Below are positions 18,240-28,312 of a DNA stretch of 64,000 nt, piece after piece. A model generated the notes under the pieces. That model saw only the letters and a list, made by a program, of their open reading frames with translations. It did no database searches and was not told where the DNA came from. The position numbers and the translations under genes are program-made. Source of the stretch: Bradyrhizobium sp. Arg816 (lineage in GTDB: Bacteria; Pseudomonadota; Alphaproteobacteria; Rhizobiales; Xanthobacteraceae); NCBI RefSeq assembly GCF_029989365.1, contig NZ_JAPRAQ010000011.1:62001-126000 (forward strand). Direction: 5' to 3'. The stretch's first letter is position 1. Each line of letters begins with the position of its first letter.

Positions 18240-19852
18240 GGGCGGGCCACCGAGAATTGCATGCGCTGGGGCGTGCGCGCGTCGCCCTCGCGGCAGATCG
18301 CGAGCACCTCGGAGAGCACTCCGCGGGTATCGCGCGGGTCGATCACACCGTCGTCGAGCACGCGTGCGCTGGTCGAGAACACGTCCATCTGGCCATCGAA
18401 CACGCCGATGATCTGCGCCTTCATCGCGTCGAGCTTTTCCTTCTCGACCAGCTTGCCGCGGCGCGCGGCGGCGGCCTCGGTCACGATCGCCATCGTCTCA
18501 GCGGCCTGCTCGCCGCCCATCACGGCGGTCTTGGCGTTGGGCCAGGAGAAGCAGAAGCGCGGATGGAAGCCGCGCCCGCACATGCCGTAATTGCCGGCGC
18601 CGAACGAGGCGCCGCAATAGATGGTGATCTGCGGCACCGTCGCCGACGTGACAGCCTGGATCATCTTCGAGCCGTGCTTGATCATGCCGGCTTCTTCATA
18701 GGCTCGGCCTACCATGTAGCCGGTGGTGTTGTTGAGATAGAGCAGCGGCGTGCGGGTCTGGCAGCAGGCCTGGATGAAGTGCGTCGCCTTGTTGGCGCCG
18801 GCGGGATCAAGCGGGCCGTTGTTGGTGATGATGCCGATCGCCTGCCCTTCGATGCGGGCATGGCCGCAGACGGTGGCGGGGCCGTAATTGGGCGCCATCT
18901 CGGTGAAGTCGGAATCGTCGACGATGCGCGCGATCACCTGCTTCATGTCGACGGTGCGCTTGTGGTCCATCGGCATGATGCCGAGCAGTTCGTCCTGGTC
19001 GTAGCGCGGCGGTTTGAACTGTGAAGCCGCTCGGCCTGGCCGCTCCCATTCCAGCGCCGCCATGATCTCGCGCGCAATGCGCAGCGCATCGCGGTCGTCC
19101 TCCGCGAGATAATCGCCGAGGCCGGAGACCTGGGTGTGCATCTCGGCACCGCCAAGCTCTTCCTCGGTCGCGATCTCGCCTGTGGCGGCCTTCAGCAGCG
19201 GCGGCCCGGCGAGGAAGGCGCGGGTGCGGCCGCGGACCATGACGATGTAATCGGACAGGCCGGTCTGGTAGGCGCCGCCGGCGGTGGACGAGCCGTGCGT
19301 GACGGTGACGACCGGGAGGCCGGCCGCCGAGAGCCGCGCGAGATTGCGAAAGATATTGCCGCCGCGGACAAAATCCTCGACGCGATAGCGTAGCAAATTG
19401 GCGCCGGCGCTTTCGACGAGCTGGACGTAAGGCAGCTTGTTCTCCAGCGCGAGCTCCTGCACGCGCAGCGTCTTGTCGAGGCCGTATGGCTGGAGTGCGC
19501 CCGCATCGATGCCGGCGTCATTGGCACTGACCATGCAACGGATGCCGGAGACGAAGCCGATGCCGGCGATGACGCCGCCGCCGGGCACGCTCTTGTTCGC
19601 ATCGGATACGTCGAACATGTAGCCGGCGAGCGTCGACAGCTCGATGAAGGGCGCGCCGGGATCAAGCACCAGCGCGACGCGTTCGCGCGGCAGCAGCTGG
19701 CCGCGCTTGTGGAAGCGATCCTTTGCCGCCGCCGATGCGCTACGCGTGCGCTCTTCCAGCGCCCGCATGCGGTCGATGAGACCGAGCATGCCGTCACGAT
19801 TGGCGTGGTAGGCGGCGCTACCGGGGGAAATGGTGTTTTCGAGAATGGACAT
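18236..19852 (-). CDS. acyl-CoA carboxylase carboxyltransferase (beta) subunit
   Basis: 538 residues starting MSILENTISPGSAAYHANRD; a start further upstream would read out of a repeat element and is rejected. Two crotonase-fold halves are visible, with glycine-rich oxyanion motifs (SSTAGGAYQTGLSD and GASFGAGNYGMCGRGF). The late motif FSWPNAKTAVMGGEQAAETM is shared by methylcrotonyl- and geranyl-CoA carboxylases. It is co-translated with the biotin subunit. Because a BKACE gene and isovaleryl-type dehydrogenases are close by, the substrate may be a branched or isoprenoid enoyl-CoA; this is an inference. Confidence 0.92.
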   Translation of the reverse strand: MSILENTISPGSAAYHANRDGMLGLIDRMRALEERTRSASAAAKDRFHKRGQLLPRERVALVLDPGAPFIELSTLAGYMFDVSDANKSVPGGGVIAGIGFVSGIRCMVSANDAGIDAGALQPYGLDKTLRVQELALENKLPYVQLVESAGANLLRYRVEDFVRGGNIFRNLARLSAAGLPVVTVTHGSSTAGGAYQTGLSDYIVMVRGRTRAFLAGPPLLKAATGEIATEEELGGAEMHTQVSGLGDYLAEDDRDALRIAREIMAALEWERPGRAASQFKPPRYDQDELLGIMPMDHKRTVDMKQVIARIVDDSDFTEMAPNYGPATVCGHARIEGQAIGIITNNGPLDPAGANKATHFIQACCQTRTPLLYLNNTTGYMVGRAYEEAGMIKHGSKMIQAVTSATVPQITIYCGASFGAGNYGMCGRGFHPRFCFSWPNAKTAVMGGEQAAETMAIVTEAAAARRGKLVEKEKLDAMKAQIIGVFDGQMDVFSTSARVLDDGVIDPRDTRGVLSEVLAICREGDARTPQRMQFSVARP

Positions 19853-19867
19853 AATTCTATCCTGCTC

Positions 19868-19952
19868 GTCATTGCGAGGAGCGAAGCGACGAAGCAATCC
19901 AGATTGCTTCAACGGAAAGATACTGGATTGCTTCGCTTCGCTCGCAATGACG
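19868..19952. repeat. dispersed palindrome, family B copy 1 (GTCATTGCGAG)
   Basis: GTCATTGCGAGGAGCGAAGC at the left is mirrored by GCTTCGCTCGCAATGACG at the right, with the inner GAAGCAATCCAGA opposed to a TGGATTGCTTC block. Further copies at 31592-31671 and 55243-55318. It lies inside the operon between the BKACE and carboxyltransferase genes. Confidence 0.88.
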
Positions 19953-19966
19953 GGTGAGGCGATACC

Positions 19967-20833
19967 TTACCTGTTCGTCCCAAAGATCTTCCGCGCCTCG
20001 GCGGGGCTTGCGATCTCGCGGCCCGCACGGCGGGCACAGGCGGCGATCGCTTCGATCAGTTGACCATTCGACGTCACCTTCTTGCCGTCGGCGAGATAGA
20101 AGGCGTCCTCCAGGCCGGTGCGGAGATGGCCGCCGAGTTCGGCGCAGCGCTGGTGCAGTGGCCAGATCTCTTCGCGGCCGATCGCCGTGACCTGAAAATG
20201 CGCCTCGGGGCGCTTCAGCTTGATCAGAATCGGCAGCAGATCAGGATCGGACGGCATGCCGGAAGCAACGCCCATCACGAAATTATATTCGAGCGGACCT
20301 TTGTACATGCCGACCTGGTGGTACATGCCGACGCAGCGGACGATGCCGACGTCGAAACATTCGAACTCGGGGATGGTCCCGACCGCGTTCATGACGTCGA
20401 GATAGTCCTTCACCTTCTCGACCGCGTTGTCGAACATCATCGGCGGCCAGGCCCAGGTGTTGTCGGCTTTCACCTTCAGATAGTTCAGCGAGCCGGCGTT
20501 GCAGGCCGCGATCTCCGGCCTGGTCTCGCGGATGCAATCGAGCGCGCCGCTGTAGTTCGGCCCCGAGACGCCCGAGGTGTGATTGATGATGACGCCGGGG
20601 CAGGCCTCGCGGATGGCCTGCTGAATCTCCTTGCTGACGCTCACGTCCCAGGACGGCAGATGTCCCTTGTCCGGCGCCTGCTGGCGCAGATGGATGTGCA
20701 TGATGCTGGCGCCGGCATCGAACGCAGCCTTGGCTTCGCGCGCCATCTGCTCGGGCGTCACAGGCACGTTGTGCTGCTTCGGGTCGGTGAGCACGCCGTT
20801 CAGCGCGCAGGTGATGACGGCCTTGTCGCTCAT
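19967..20833 (-). CDS. BKACE family enzyme (DUF849, beta-keto acid cleavage enzyme)
   Basis: 288 residues from MSDKAVITCALNG, the usual family start. The TIM-barrel family condenses a beta-keto acid with acetyl-CoA and cleaves it into acetoacetate and a new acyl-CoA. The zinc-binding pair HIH in ASIMHIHLRQQ (around 46-48) and the conserved NHTSG and EFECFDVG segments are present. The substrate pocket is not decodable by eye. The gene is upstream of, and in line with, the carboxylase genes, so they likely share a pathway. Confidence 0.88.
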   Translation of the reverse strand: MSDKAVITCALNGVLTDPKQHNVPVTPEQMAREAKAAFDAGASIMHIHLRQQAPDKGHLPSWDVSVSKEIQQAIREACPGVIINHTSGVSGPNYSGALDCIRETRPEIAACNAGSLNYLKVKADNTWAWPPMMFDNAVEKVKDYLDVMNAVGTIPEFECFDVGIVRCVGMYHQVGMYKGPLEYNFVMGVASGMPSDPDLLPILIKLKRPEAHFQVTAIGREEIWPLHQRCAELGGHLRTGLEDAFYLADGKKVTSNGQLIEAIAACARRAGREIASPAEARKIFGTNR

Positions 20834-20934
20834 GCCAAAAATGTCTCGCACGTTGAGAATTCAACGCTTGTGATCATGTGACGCGCGGGCATGCGGCTTC
20901 TTGCGCGGAGAAGCTGAAGAAAGGGCAAGAGATC

Positions 20935-21025
20935 GTAGGGTGGGCAAAGCGCAGCGTGCCCACCAACTTTGCCAATTGCTGAGAGGTGGTGGGCACGGCG
21001 CAAGAGCGCCTTTGCCCACCCTACG
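20935..21025. repeat. dispersed palindrome, family C copy 2
   Basis: Begins GTAGGGTGGGCAAAGCGCAG and ends GCCTTTGCCCACCCTACG, near-perfect inverted ends. Same family as 16155-16245. Confidence 0.88.
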
Positions 21026-21034
21026 GAAGCGACG

Positions 21035-21835
21035 CTAGCTCGCCTCCGCGAGCCGCACCGTCTCGGTGCTGCGGTAGATCGCGAGGTCGCGCGAGCCGAC
21101 GAAGATCGCGCGCGGCTTCAATCCATAGAAGCGGCGGATCGAATGGCTGAAATGGGTCGAGTCGGGATAGCCGATGTCCTGCGCGAGGTGGGCGAGATTG
21201 AGGTCCTGGTTGGCGAAGTGCAGCAAATGCCGCGCGCGCTTCCAGGCGCGGAAGGAGCGGAACGAGATGCCGGTCTCCTCCTTGAACAGATGGAGGAAGC
21301 GCGAGGCCGAGAGCCCCGCTTCCGCCGCGCAAGTATCCGCCGTCACCGGCTCGCCGGAGAAGCGGCCGATGCGGGCGACGGCGCGCATCACGCGCGGATC
21401 GAGCACGCGACGCGGCAACGCCTCGCCAAAGCACATCTCGTCGAATTCAGCGGTGGTGATGTCGCCATAGCGGCGCTGGCGCAGCAGGGCGTAGGCGGCG
21501 AGGATCTTGCGGGCATAGACGGCCCGGTCAGGTCCGGTCAGCCGCGCGGCCAGGGCCTCGATCACGCCGTCCGGCATGCTTTCCGGCTCGAGCGTCACGC
21601 TGATTGCAGTGCGGTAGTCGCTGGCGATGGAATGCCGCTGGTTCGGCAGGGTCACGAACAGCTCGCCGGTGGCGAGAACGTCGTCGATCGTCAGATGCAG
21701 GCTGCCCTTCACCGCGACATAGACGTGGCAGCAGCCGGGGGTGCGCTTGCGGGGACGGCCGAGCAGGCCGGCATAGAATACCCGCTCCGGCGTGATCAGC
21801 ATCAGATGGTCGGATTCGCGACCGTTATCTTCCAT
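21035..21835 (-). CDS. AraC family transcriptional regulator
   Basis: 266 residues. The N-terminal half looks like a cupin-type ligand domain (HVYVAVKGSLHLTIDD), and the C-terminal ~100 residues carry the double helix-turn-helix of AraC proteins, including LSASRFLHLFKEETGISFRS and LAHLAQDIGYPDSTHFSHSI. It lies between the BKACE/carboxylase genes and the transferase/dehydrogenase genes, all on the same strand, and is the most likely local regulator of the acyl-CoA island. Its effector is unknown. Confidence 0.9.
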   Translation of the reverse strand: MEDNGRESDHLMLITPERVFYAGLLGRPRKRTPGCCHVYVAVKGSLHLTIDDVLATGELFVTLPNQRHSIASDYRTAISVTLEPESMPDGVIEALAARLTGPDRAVYARKILAAYALLRQRRYGDITTAEFDEMCFGEALPRRVLDPRVMRAVARIGRFSGEPVTADTCAAEAGLSASRFLHLFKEETGISFRSFRAWKRARHLLHFANQDLNLAHLAQDIGYPDSTHFSHSIRRFYGLKPRAIFVGSRDLAIYRSTETVRLAEAS

Positions 21836-21942
21836 TGGGATCCTCCTCGCGCGGCTCTTTGGCCGCTGCGGACGGAGGTCACCTTAGCGGAAATTTGGGC
21901 GCTGTCACGGCGCGATAGCGCTGTCATGGAAACATGCGTTAT

Positions 21943-22022
21943 CGTTCCGGGGCGGTCCGCCGGACCGGTCCCGGAACCTCGAGATTCCGGGTTCGGCGCT
22001 TCGCATCACCCCGGAATGACGG
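21943..22022. repeat. dispersed palindrome, family E copy 1 (TTCCGGGGCGG)
   Basis: GTTCCGGGGCGGTCCGCC and CACCCCGGAATGACGG ends with GGTCCCGGAACCTCGAGATT inside. A related element is at 23859-23966. It lies between the AraC gene and the transferase gene. Confidence 0.7.
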
Positions 22023-22028
22023 CGTCCC

Positions 22029-22684
22029 TTACCCCCTCACGCGCGCCGCAACATTCTGCTCGACGGCGGCCTTCTGTTCCGCAGCAACCGCGCGCTTGAA
22101 TCCGTCGCGCTGCTGCAGCCGCGCCCAATAGGCTGCGACATTTGGCCCGAAATCCTTGGCGAGGCCGACGTTGTTGGCGAGCCGGAGCGCGTAGCCGATG
22201 ACAATATCAGCGGCGGTGAAACGCCCTGCGCACAATGTTTCGGCATTGGCCGTCGCCGCCTCGACCGCGCGCAGGCGCCCCAGGAACCATTTCGCATAGT
22301 CCCCGGCGACCTGCGGATTGCGGCGCTCTTCCGGCTCGAGCTGGGTGTATCGGAGCACCAGCGTCTGCGGGAAGGTCAACGTGGCATCGCTGAAATACAT
22401 CCAGTTCAGGAACGCGCCATAGGCGGGATCTTCGGGTCCGACCATCAACGGCGTCGGCCCGTGCTTGATACCGAGATAGTGGCAGATGCCGGAGGACTCG
22501 GTCATCTTGGTCTCGCCGTCGATTAGGAAGGGGATCGTGCCGAGCGGATTGAGCGCGAGATACTCCTTGGCGAAGACCCGCGGCGGGAACGGCAGCATCT
22601 TCAGTTCGTAAGGAAGCCCCATCTCCTCCAGCATCCAGAGCGGACGGAACGAGCGCGCGGCGTCGCAGTGATAGAGCGTGATCA

Positions 22685-22685
<1 letters not shown>
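22029..22685 (-). CDS. glutathione S-transferase family protein
   Basis: 218 residues with an N-terminal thioredoxin-like domain (MITLYHCDAARSFRPLWMLE; NPLGTIPFLIDGE carries the cis-proline; TESSGICHYL is the glutathione gamma-glutamyl-binding segment) and an all-helical C-terminal domain with the family's ADIVIGYAL motif. Its start overlaps the acyl-CoA dehydrogenase stop (TGATG), so it is translated from the same mRNA. It may detoxify or isomerise an electrophilic intermediate; this is unproven. Confidence 0.9.
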
Positions 22686-23848
<1,163 letters not shown>

Positions 23849-23858
23849 CTCTTTCCCT

Positions 23859-23966
23859 TCGTCATTCCGGGGGCATCGCGCAGCGATCAACCCGGAATCC
23901 ATTCCTCTACGACATCTGCGGCACAATGGATTCCGGGCTCGCGCTACGCGCGCCCCGGAATGACGG
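23859..23966. repeat. dispersed palindrome, family E copy 2
   Basis: GTCATTCCGGGGGCATCGCG and GCGCGCCCCGGAATGACGG form the ends; CCGGAATCCATTCC and GGAATGGATTCCGG-type inner arms pair. It separates the two acyl-CoA dehydrogenase genes. Confidence 0.8.
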
Positions 23967-23971
23967 TGAGG

Positions 23972-25108
23972 TCACAACCCCATCTGCCGCGACGCCAGAT
24001 CCTTCATGATCTCCTCGGTGCCGCCGCCGATGGCGTTGACCTTGACCTCGCGATAGATGCGCTCGGCCTTGATGCCGCGCATGAAGCCGGCCCCGCCGAA
24101 GATCTGCACGGCTTCCGAGGCGCAGAACGCCATGGTCTGCGTCGCCTGGTTCTTCATCATGCAGATTTCGGCGACCGGGCTCTCGCCCTGCTCCAGCCGC
24201 CAGGCCAGCATTTCGAGCATCGCTTGCGAAGCCGCGACCTTCTGCGCCATGTCGACGATCTTGTGACGGATGACCTGGTGCTGGGCGAGCGGCTTGCCGA
24301 AGGTCTTGCGTTCCTTGGCATAGGCGATGGCTTCGTCGAGGCAGACCCGCGCGAAGGCGGTGCAGCCGGCCGCCATGCCCATGCGCTCGCTGTTGAAATT
24401 CCGCATGATGATCTTGAAGCCCTGCCCCTCCTCGCCGATCAGATTTTCGACCGGCACGCGGCAGTCGTCGAAATGCAGCGTTGCGGTGTCGGAGGCCCAC
24501 CAGCCCATCTTCTTCAGTTTTGTCCTGGACAGGCCGGGCGTGTCGCCCTCGACCAGGAGCAGGCTGACGCCGCCGGCGCCCTCGCCGCCTGTACGCACCG
24601 CAACGGTCAGATAGTCGGCGCGCATCCCTGAGGTGATAAAGGTCTTCTCGCCGGTCACGACGTAGTGATCGCCATCGCGCCGCGCCCTGGTGCGAAGGTT
24701 CGCGACGTCGGAGCCGCCACCCGGCTCGGTAATCGCCAACGCGGAGATCTTCTCGCCCGACAGCACTTGCGGCAGCACGCGCGCCTTGATCTCGGGTCGT
24801 GCCGCCCGCGCGATCGGCGGCGAGCCGATGGTATGGCTCATCAGACTGGCGCTGACCCCGCCCGCCCCGGCGCGCGCCAATTCCTGGCTGGCGACGATCT
24901 TCATGAACTGGTCGGCAGCGATCCCGCCATATTCCTCGGGGAATCCGAGCCCCAACAGGCCAATCTCGGCCGCCTTGCGATAGAGCATGCGGGGAAATTC
25001 GCCGGCCTCGTCCCATTCATGGGCAAAGGGCGTGATCTCCTTCTCGACAAAGCGGCGCATCACCTCGCGGAAGGCGTCATGCTCGGCGGTATAGAACGGG
25101 CTCTTCAT
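23972..25108 (-). CDS. acyl-CoA dehydrogenase, isovaleryl-type active site
   Basis: 378 residues from MKSPFYTAEHDAFREVM. FAD/substrate motifs ALAITEPGGGSDVANL and KTFITSGMRADY are present. Like its neighbour it lacks the YEGT glutamate (it has AIGGGTEEI) but has a glutamate in helix G (FNSERMGMAAG), the isovaleryl/long-chain arrangement. It heads a run of same-strand genes (dehydrogenase, dehydrogenase, transferase) and is divergent from the acyl-CoA synthetase at 25374. Confidence 0.92.
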   Translation of the reverse strand: MKSPFYTAEHDAFREVMRRFVEKEITPFAHEWDEAGEFPRMLYRKAAEIGLLGLGFPEEYGGIAADQFMKIVASQELARAGAGGVSASLMSHTIGSPPIARAARPEIKARVLPQVLSGEKISALAITEPGGGSDVANLRTRARRDGDHYVVTGEKTFITSGMRADYLTVAVRTGGEGAGGVSLLLVEGDTPGLSRTKLKKMGWWASDTATLHFDDCRVPVENLIGEEGQGFKIIMRNFNSERMGMAAGCTAFARVCLDEAIAYAKERKTFGKPLAQHQVIRHKIVDMAQKVAASQAMLEMLAWRLEQGESPVAEICMMKNQATQTMAFCASEAVQIFGGAGFMRGIKAERIYREVKVNAIGGGTEEIMKDLASRQMGL

Positions 25109-25373
25109 CGTCGTCTCGCCCTGCTGGCGGATTCGTGTTGTCCACCATGGCCGGAACATTTGCCGTTCACTTGCGCAGAGTGGCTGACCGGGGGAACCGC
25201 TCCACGCAGCCTAAGGCCTAGCAACTCAACGCAAGACGATTTTCGCCCCTCGCAGGCCAACTCCGGGTCAAAAAAAGACGTGGCACACAAACTCCGGCTG
25301 GCCCCAGGGCCACGCCGGGCATGGTGCCGGCAATAGGGACGCAGGCGGCACAAGACCGCCGAGGGAGGGATTT
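25109..25373. promoter_or_regulatory. divergent promoter region of the acyl-CoA island
   Basis: 265 bases between two divergent genes (dehydrogenase on minus, synthetase on plus), so it must hold both promoters. I see no recognisable sigma-70 pair or clear operator palindrome. Confidence 0.4.
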
Positions 25374-26924
25374 TTGGCCGTTCGTTATTACGACTGGATC
25401 GTCCATCACGGCCGCCGCTCGCCCGATAAGGTCGCGGTGATCGACCTCGCGAGCGCGCGCCGCTTCACCTATTCGCAGCTCGAGGCCCGCGTCGCGCGCC
25501 TGGCCGGATTTTTCCGTGACGTGCTCAAGGTGTCGCGCGGCGACCGCGTCGCGGTGCTGGCGCTGAACACGACCGATACGCTGGAGGTGCAATTCGCCTG
25601 CGGGCGGCTCGGCGCCGTCTTCGTGCCGCTGAACACCCGCCTCACCGTTCCCGAGCTCCAGTTCATCACCGGCGATTGCGCGCCGAAGGTGATGATCCAC
25701 GACACTGATCTGGCCGAGACCGCGCTGAGCGTCGCGAAACTCTGCAACGTCGCGACCAGCCTGCTGCTCGGCCCCGGCGGCAGCTATGAGGCCGGCATCG
25801 CGTCCGCCAAGCCGCTCGCCCGCGCCGAGGAGGTCACGCTCGATGACGTCTCGACCATCATGTACACGTCGGGCACCACGGACCATCCCAAGGGCGCGAC
25901 CATCACCCATGGCATGACGTTCTGGAATTGCGTCAATCTCGGCGGCCCCGCCTGCATCGGGCCGGCCTCCGTGCTGCTGACCGTACTGCCGCTGTTCCAC
26001 ACCGGCGGGCTCAATTGCTACACCAACCCGGTGCTGCATGCCGGCGGCACCGTGATGATCATGCGCGCCTTCGATCCCGGCACGGCGCTCGGCCTGATCA
26101 ACGATCCCGCGCAGGGCATCAACGTCTTCTTCGGCGTGCCCGCGATCTACCAGTTCATGGCGCAGCATCCTGCCTTCGCGACCACCGACCTGACGCGGCT
26201 GATCGTCTGCGGTGTCGGCGGCGCGCCGATGCCGGTGCCGCTGCTCAAAGTGTGGGAGGCACGCGGGGTCGCGCTCCAGCAGGGCTACGGCATGACCGAG
26301 ACCTCGCCGGCCGTGCTGGTGCTCGATCGCGAGGATGCAGCACGCAAGGCGGGTTCGGCCGGCAAGCCGGTGCTGCACACGGAAGTCCGCATCGTGCGCC
26401 CTGATGGCAGCGACGCCGCTATCGGTGAGCTCGGCGAGCTCTGGGTCAAGGGCCCGAACATTACGCCGGGCTACTGGAACAGGCCGGAGGCGAACAAGAC
26501 GTCCTTCACCGACGGCTGGCTGCACACCGGCGATGCGACGCGTGTCGACGAGGAAGGCTTCTACTATATCGTCGACCGCTGGAAGGACATGTACATCTCG
26601 GGCGGCGAGAACGTCTATCCGGCCGAGGTCGAGAACGTCCTGCATCAGCTCACCGCGATCGCTGAGGCCGCCGTGATCGGCATTCCCGATCCGCAATGGG
26701 GCGAAGTGGGGCTCGCCATCGTCGCGGCCAAGCCCGGTCAGCGGTTGACCGAGGCGGATGTCTTTGCGCACTGCGCGGCCAATCTCGCGCGCTTCAAATG
26801 CCCGCAACAGGTGCGCTTCGTCGATGCGCTGCCGCGCAACGCCACCGGCAAGATCCACAAGCCGACGTTGCGGAAAGAATTCTCGGTCGCGTCCGAAGTC
26901 GACAAGAAAGTCGCCAGCGCCTGA
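25374..26924 (+). CDS. AMP-dependent acyl-CoA synthetase (long-/medium-chain type)
   Basis: 516 residues, TTG start preceded by GGGAGGGA. ANL-family motifs: P-loop MYTSGTTDHPKG (around 163, with D where G is usual), GYGMTETSPAV (around 305), hinge YIVDRWKDMYISGGENVYPAE and catalytic lysine region NATGKIHKPTLR. It activates a carboxylic acid to its CoA thioester, plausibly the entry step for the dehydrogenases encoded divergently. It is followed by a short hairpin and then a binding protein that could supply the acid. Confidence 0.93.
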   Translation: MAVRYYDWIVHHGRRSPDKVAVIDLASARRFTYSQLEARVARLAGFFRDVLKVSRGDRVAVLALNTTDTLEVQFACGRLGAVFVPLNTRLTVPELQFITGDCAPKVMIHDTDLAETALSVAKLCNVATSLLLGPGGSYEAGIASAKPLARAEEVTLDDVSTIMYTSGTTDHPKGATITHGMTFWNCVNLGGPACIGPASVLLTVLPLFHTGGLNCYTNPVLHAGGTVMIMRAFDPGTALGLINDPAQGINVFFGVPAIYQFMAQHPAFATTDLTRLIVCGVGGAPMPVPLLKVWEARGVALQQGYGMTETSPAVLVLDREDAARKAGSAGKPVLHTEVRIVRPDGSDAAIGELGELWVKGPNITPGYWNRPEANKTSFTDGWLHTGDATRVDEEGFYYIVDRWKDMYISGGENVYPAEVENVLHQLTAIAEAAVIGIPDPQWGEVGLAIVAAKPGQRLTEADVFAHCAANLARFKCPQQVRFVDALPRNATGKIHKPTLRKEFSVASEVDKKVASA

Positions 26925-26927
26925 TCA

Positions 26928-26955
26928 AAGCGCCCCTTGCGGGCGCTTCTTCGTT
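26928..26955 (+). terminator. hairpin after acyl-CoA synthetase gene
   Basis: AAGCGCCC (26928-26935), five-base loop, GGGCGCTT (26941-26948), followed by CTTCGTTT. An eight-pair stem with a weak T-tail; it may terminate or attenuate transcription into the next gene. Confidence 0.6.
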
Positions 26956-27012
26956 TCTGACGTGCCTACTCCAACCCAGAAGAAACCCCAAAGAAAACCC
27001 CAAGGAATTTTC

Positions 27013-28233
27013 ATGAACAAGAAACTCTCCCTGCTTGCCGCAGCAACGGCGTTGACGCTGCTTGCGCCCCCATTCGCGTATGCGCAGAAGGCGTACGACA
27101 CCGGCGTCACCGACACCGAGATCAAGATCGGCAATGTCGAGGCCTATTCCGGTCCTGCGTCCGCCTACGGCATCATCGGCAAGACCGAGGAAGCCTATTT
27201 CAAGATGATCAACGACCAGGGCGGCATCAACGGCCGCAAGATCAACTGGATCTCCTATGATGACGGCTACTCGCCGCCGAAGACCGTGGAGCAGGTTCGC
27301 AAGCTGATCGAGAGCGACGAGGTCTTCCTGGTCTTCAACGCGCTGGGCACGCCGACCCAGACCGCCGTGCAGAAATATCACAATTCCAAGAAGGTGCCGC
27401 AGCTCTTCCTCGCCACCGGCGCCAGCAAGTGGAACGACCCGAAGAACTTCCCCTGGACCATGGGCTTCCAGCCCAGCTACCGGGTCGAGGCCCAGATCTT
27501 CGCAAAGTACATTCTGAAGGAGAAGCCGGACGCGAAGGTCGCGATCTTCTATGCCAACGACGATTTCGGCAAGGACTACCTCGCCGGCATCAAGGACGTG
27601 TTCGGCGACAAGGCGTCGAAGCTGATCGTGGCCGAGGAGAGCTACGAGACCTCGGAGCCGTCGATCGATGCCCACATCGTCAAGCTCAAGGGCACCGGCG
27701 CCGATGTCTTCGTCAACATCGCGACCCCGAAATTCGCGGCCCAGGCGATCAAGAAGATCGCGGAGCTGGAGTGGAAGCCGATGCACCTGATGACCGACGT
27801 CTCGGTGTCGATCGGCGCGGTGATGAAGCCGGCCGGCCTCGAGGCATCCGAGGGCGTGCTGTCGGCCGGCTATCTGAAGGATGCTTCGGATCCGCAGTGG
27901 AAGGACGACGAGGGCATGAAGAAGTTCATGACCTTCATCGACAAGTACATGCCCGGTGCGAACATCTCGGACGCCAATCTGGTCTACGCCTATGCCGCGG
28001 CCCAGACGATGGTGCAGGTGCTGAAGCAGTCGGGTGACAATCTGACCCGTGAGAACGTGATGAAGCAGGCCGCTAGCCTCAAGGACTTCGTCCCCGATAC
28101 GCTGATCCCGGGGATCAAGATCAACACCTCGTCCACGGACTTCGCGCCGATCGAGCAGCTCAAGATGTGGCGGTTCAAAAAGGGCCAGTGGGAGCTGTTC
28201 GGCGACATCATCAGCGCCGAAACGGGCGGTTAG
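27013..28233 (+). CDS. ABC transporter substrate-binding protein, branched-chain amino acid type
   Basis: 406 residues from the ATG at 27013, with AAGGA seven bases upstream; the longer open frame begins inside the synthetase gene and is rejected. The Sec signal peptide ends near AYAQKAYDTG. The mature part begins VTDTEIKIGNVEAYSGPASAYG, characteristic of the LivK-like group often found with aromatic or fatty acid catabolism. No permease or ATPase is adjacent. It ends just before a strong terminator, so the synthetase-binding protein pair is a closed unit. Confidence 0.92.
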   Translation: MNKKLSLLAAATALTLLAPPFAYAQKAYDTGVTDTEIKIGNVEAYSGPASAYGIIGKTEEAYFKMINDQGGINGRKINWISYDDGYSPPKTVEQVRKLIESDEVFLVFNALGTPTQTAVQKYHNSKKVPQLFLATGASKWNDPKNFPWTMGFQPSYRVEAQIFAKYILKEKPDAKVAIFYANDDFGKDYLAGIKDVFGDKASKLIVAEESYETSEPSIDAHIVKLKGTGADVFVNIATPKFAAQAIKKIAELEWKPMHLMTDVSVSIGAVMKPAGLEASEGVLSAGYLKDASDPQWKDDEGMKKFMTFIDKYMPGANISDANLVYAYAAAQTMVQVLKQSGDNLTRENVMKQAASLKDFVPDTLIPGIKINTSSTDFAPIEQLKMWRFKKGQWELFGDIISAETGG

Positions 28234-28260
28234 GCCGCGGCAACTGTGCATACCTCGATA

Positions 28261-28291
28261 AAATAGCGGCCGAAAGGCCGCTATTTTTTTT
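28261..28291 (+). terminator. rho-independent terminator
   Basis: An 11-pair stem AAATAGCGGCC / GGCCGCTATTT closed by a GAAA tetraloop and continuing into eight T residues (28284-28291). It stands 27 bases after the binding-protein stop codon and faces the convergent XRE gene. Confidence 0.93.
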
Positions 28292-28312
28292 GCATGGCGC
28301 CGCCAGGGCGAA

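Noticed and set aside
28261..28291. Hairpin after the binding-protein gene considered as a repeat element
   Set aside because: It is a single short stem with a GAAA loop and a T-run, which fits an intrinsic terminator better.
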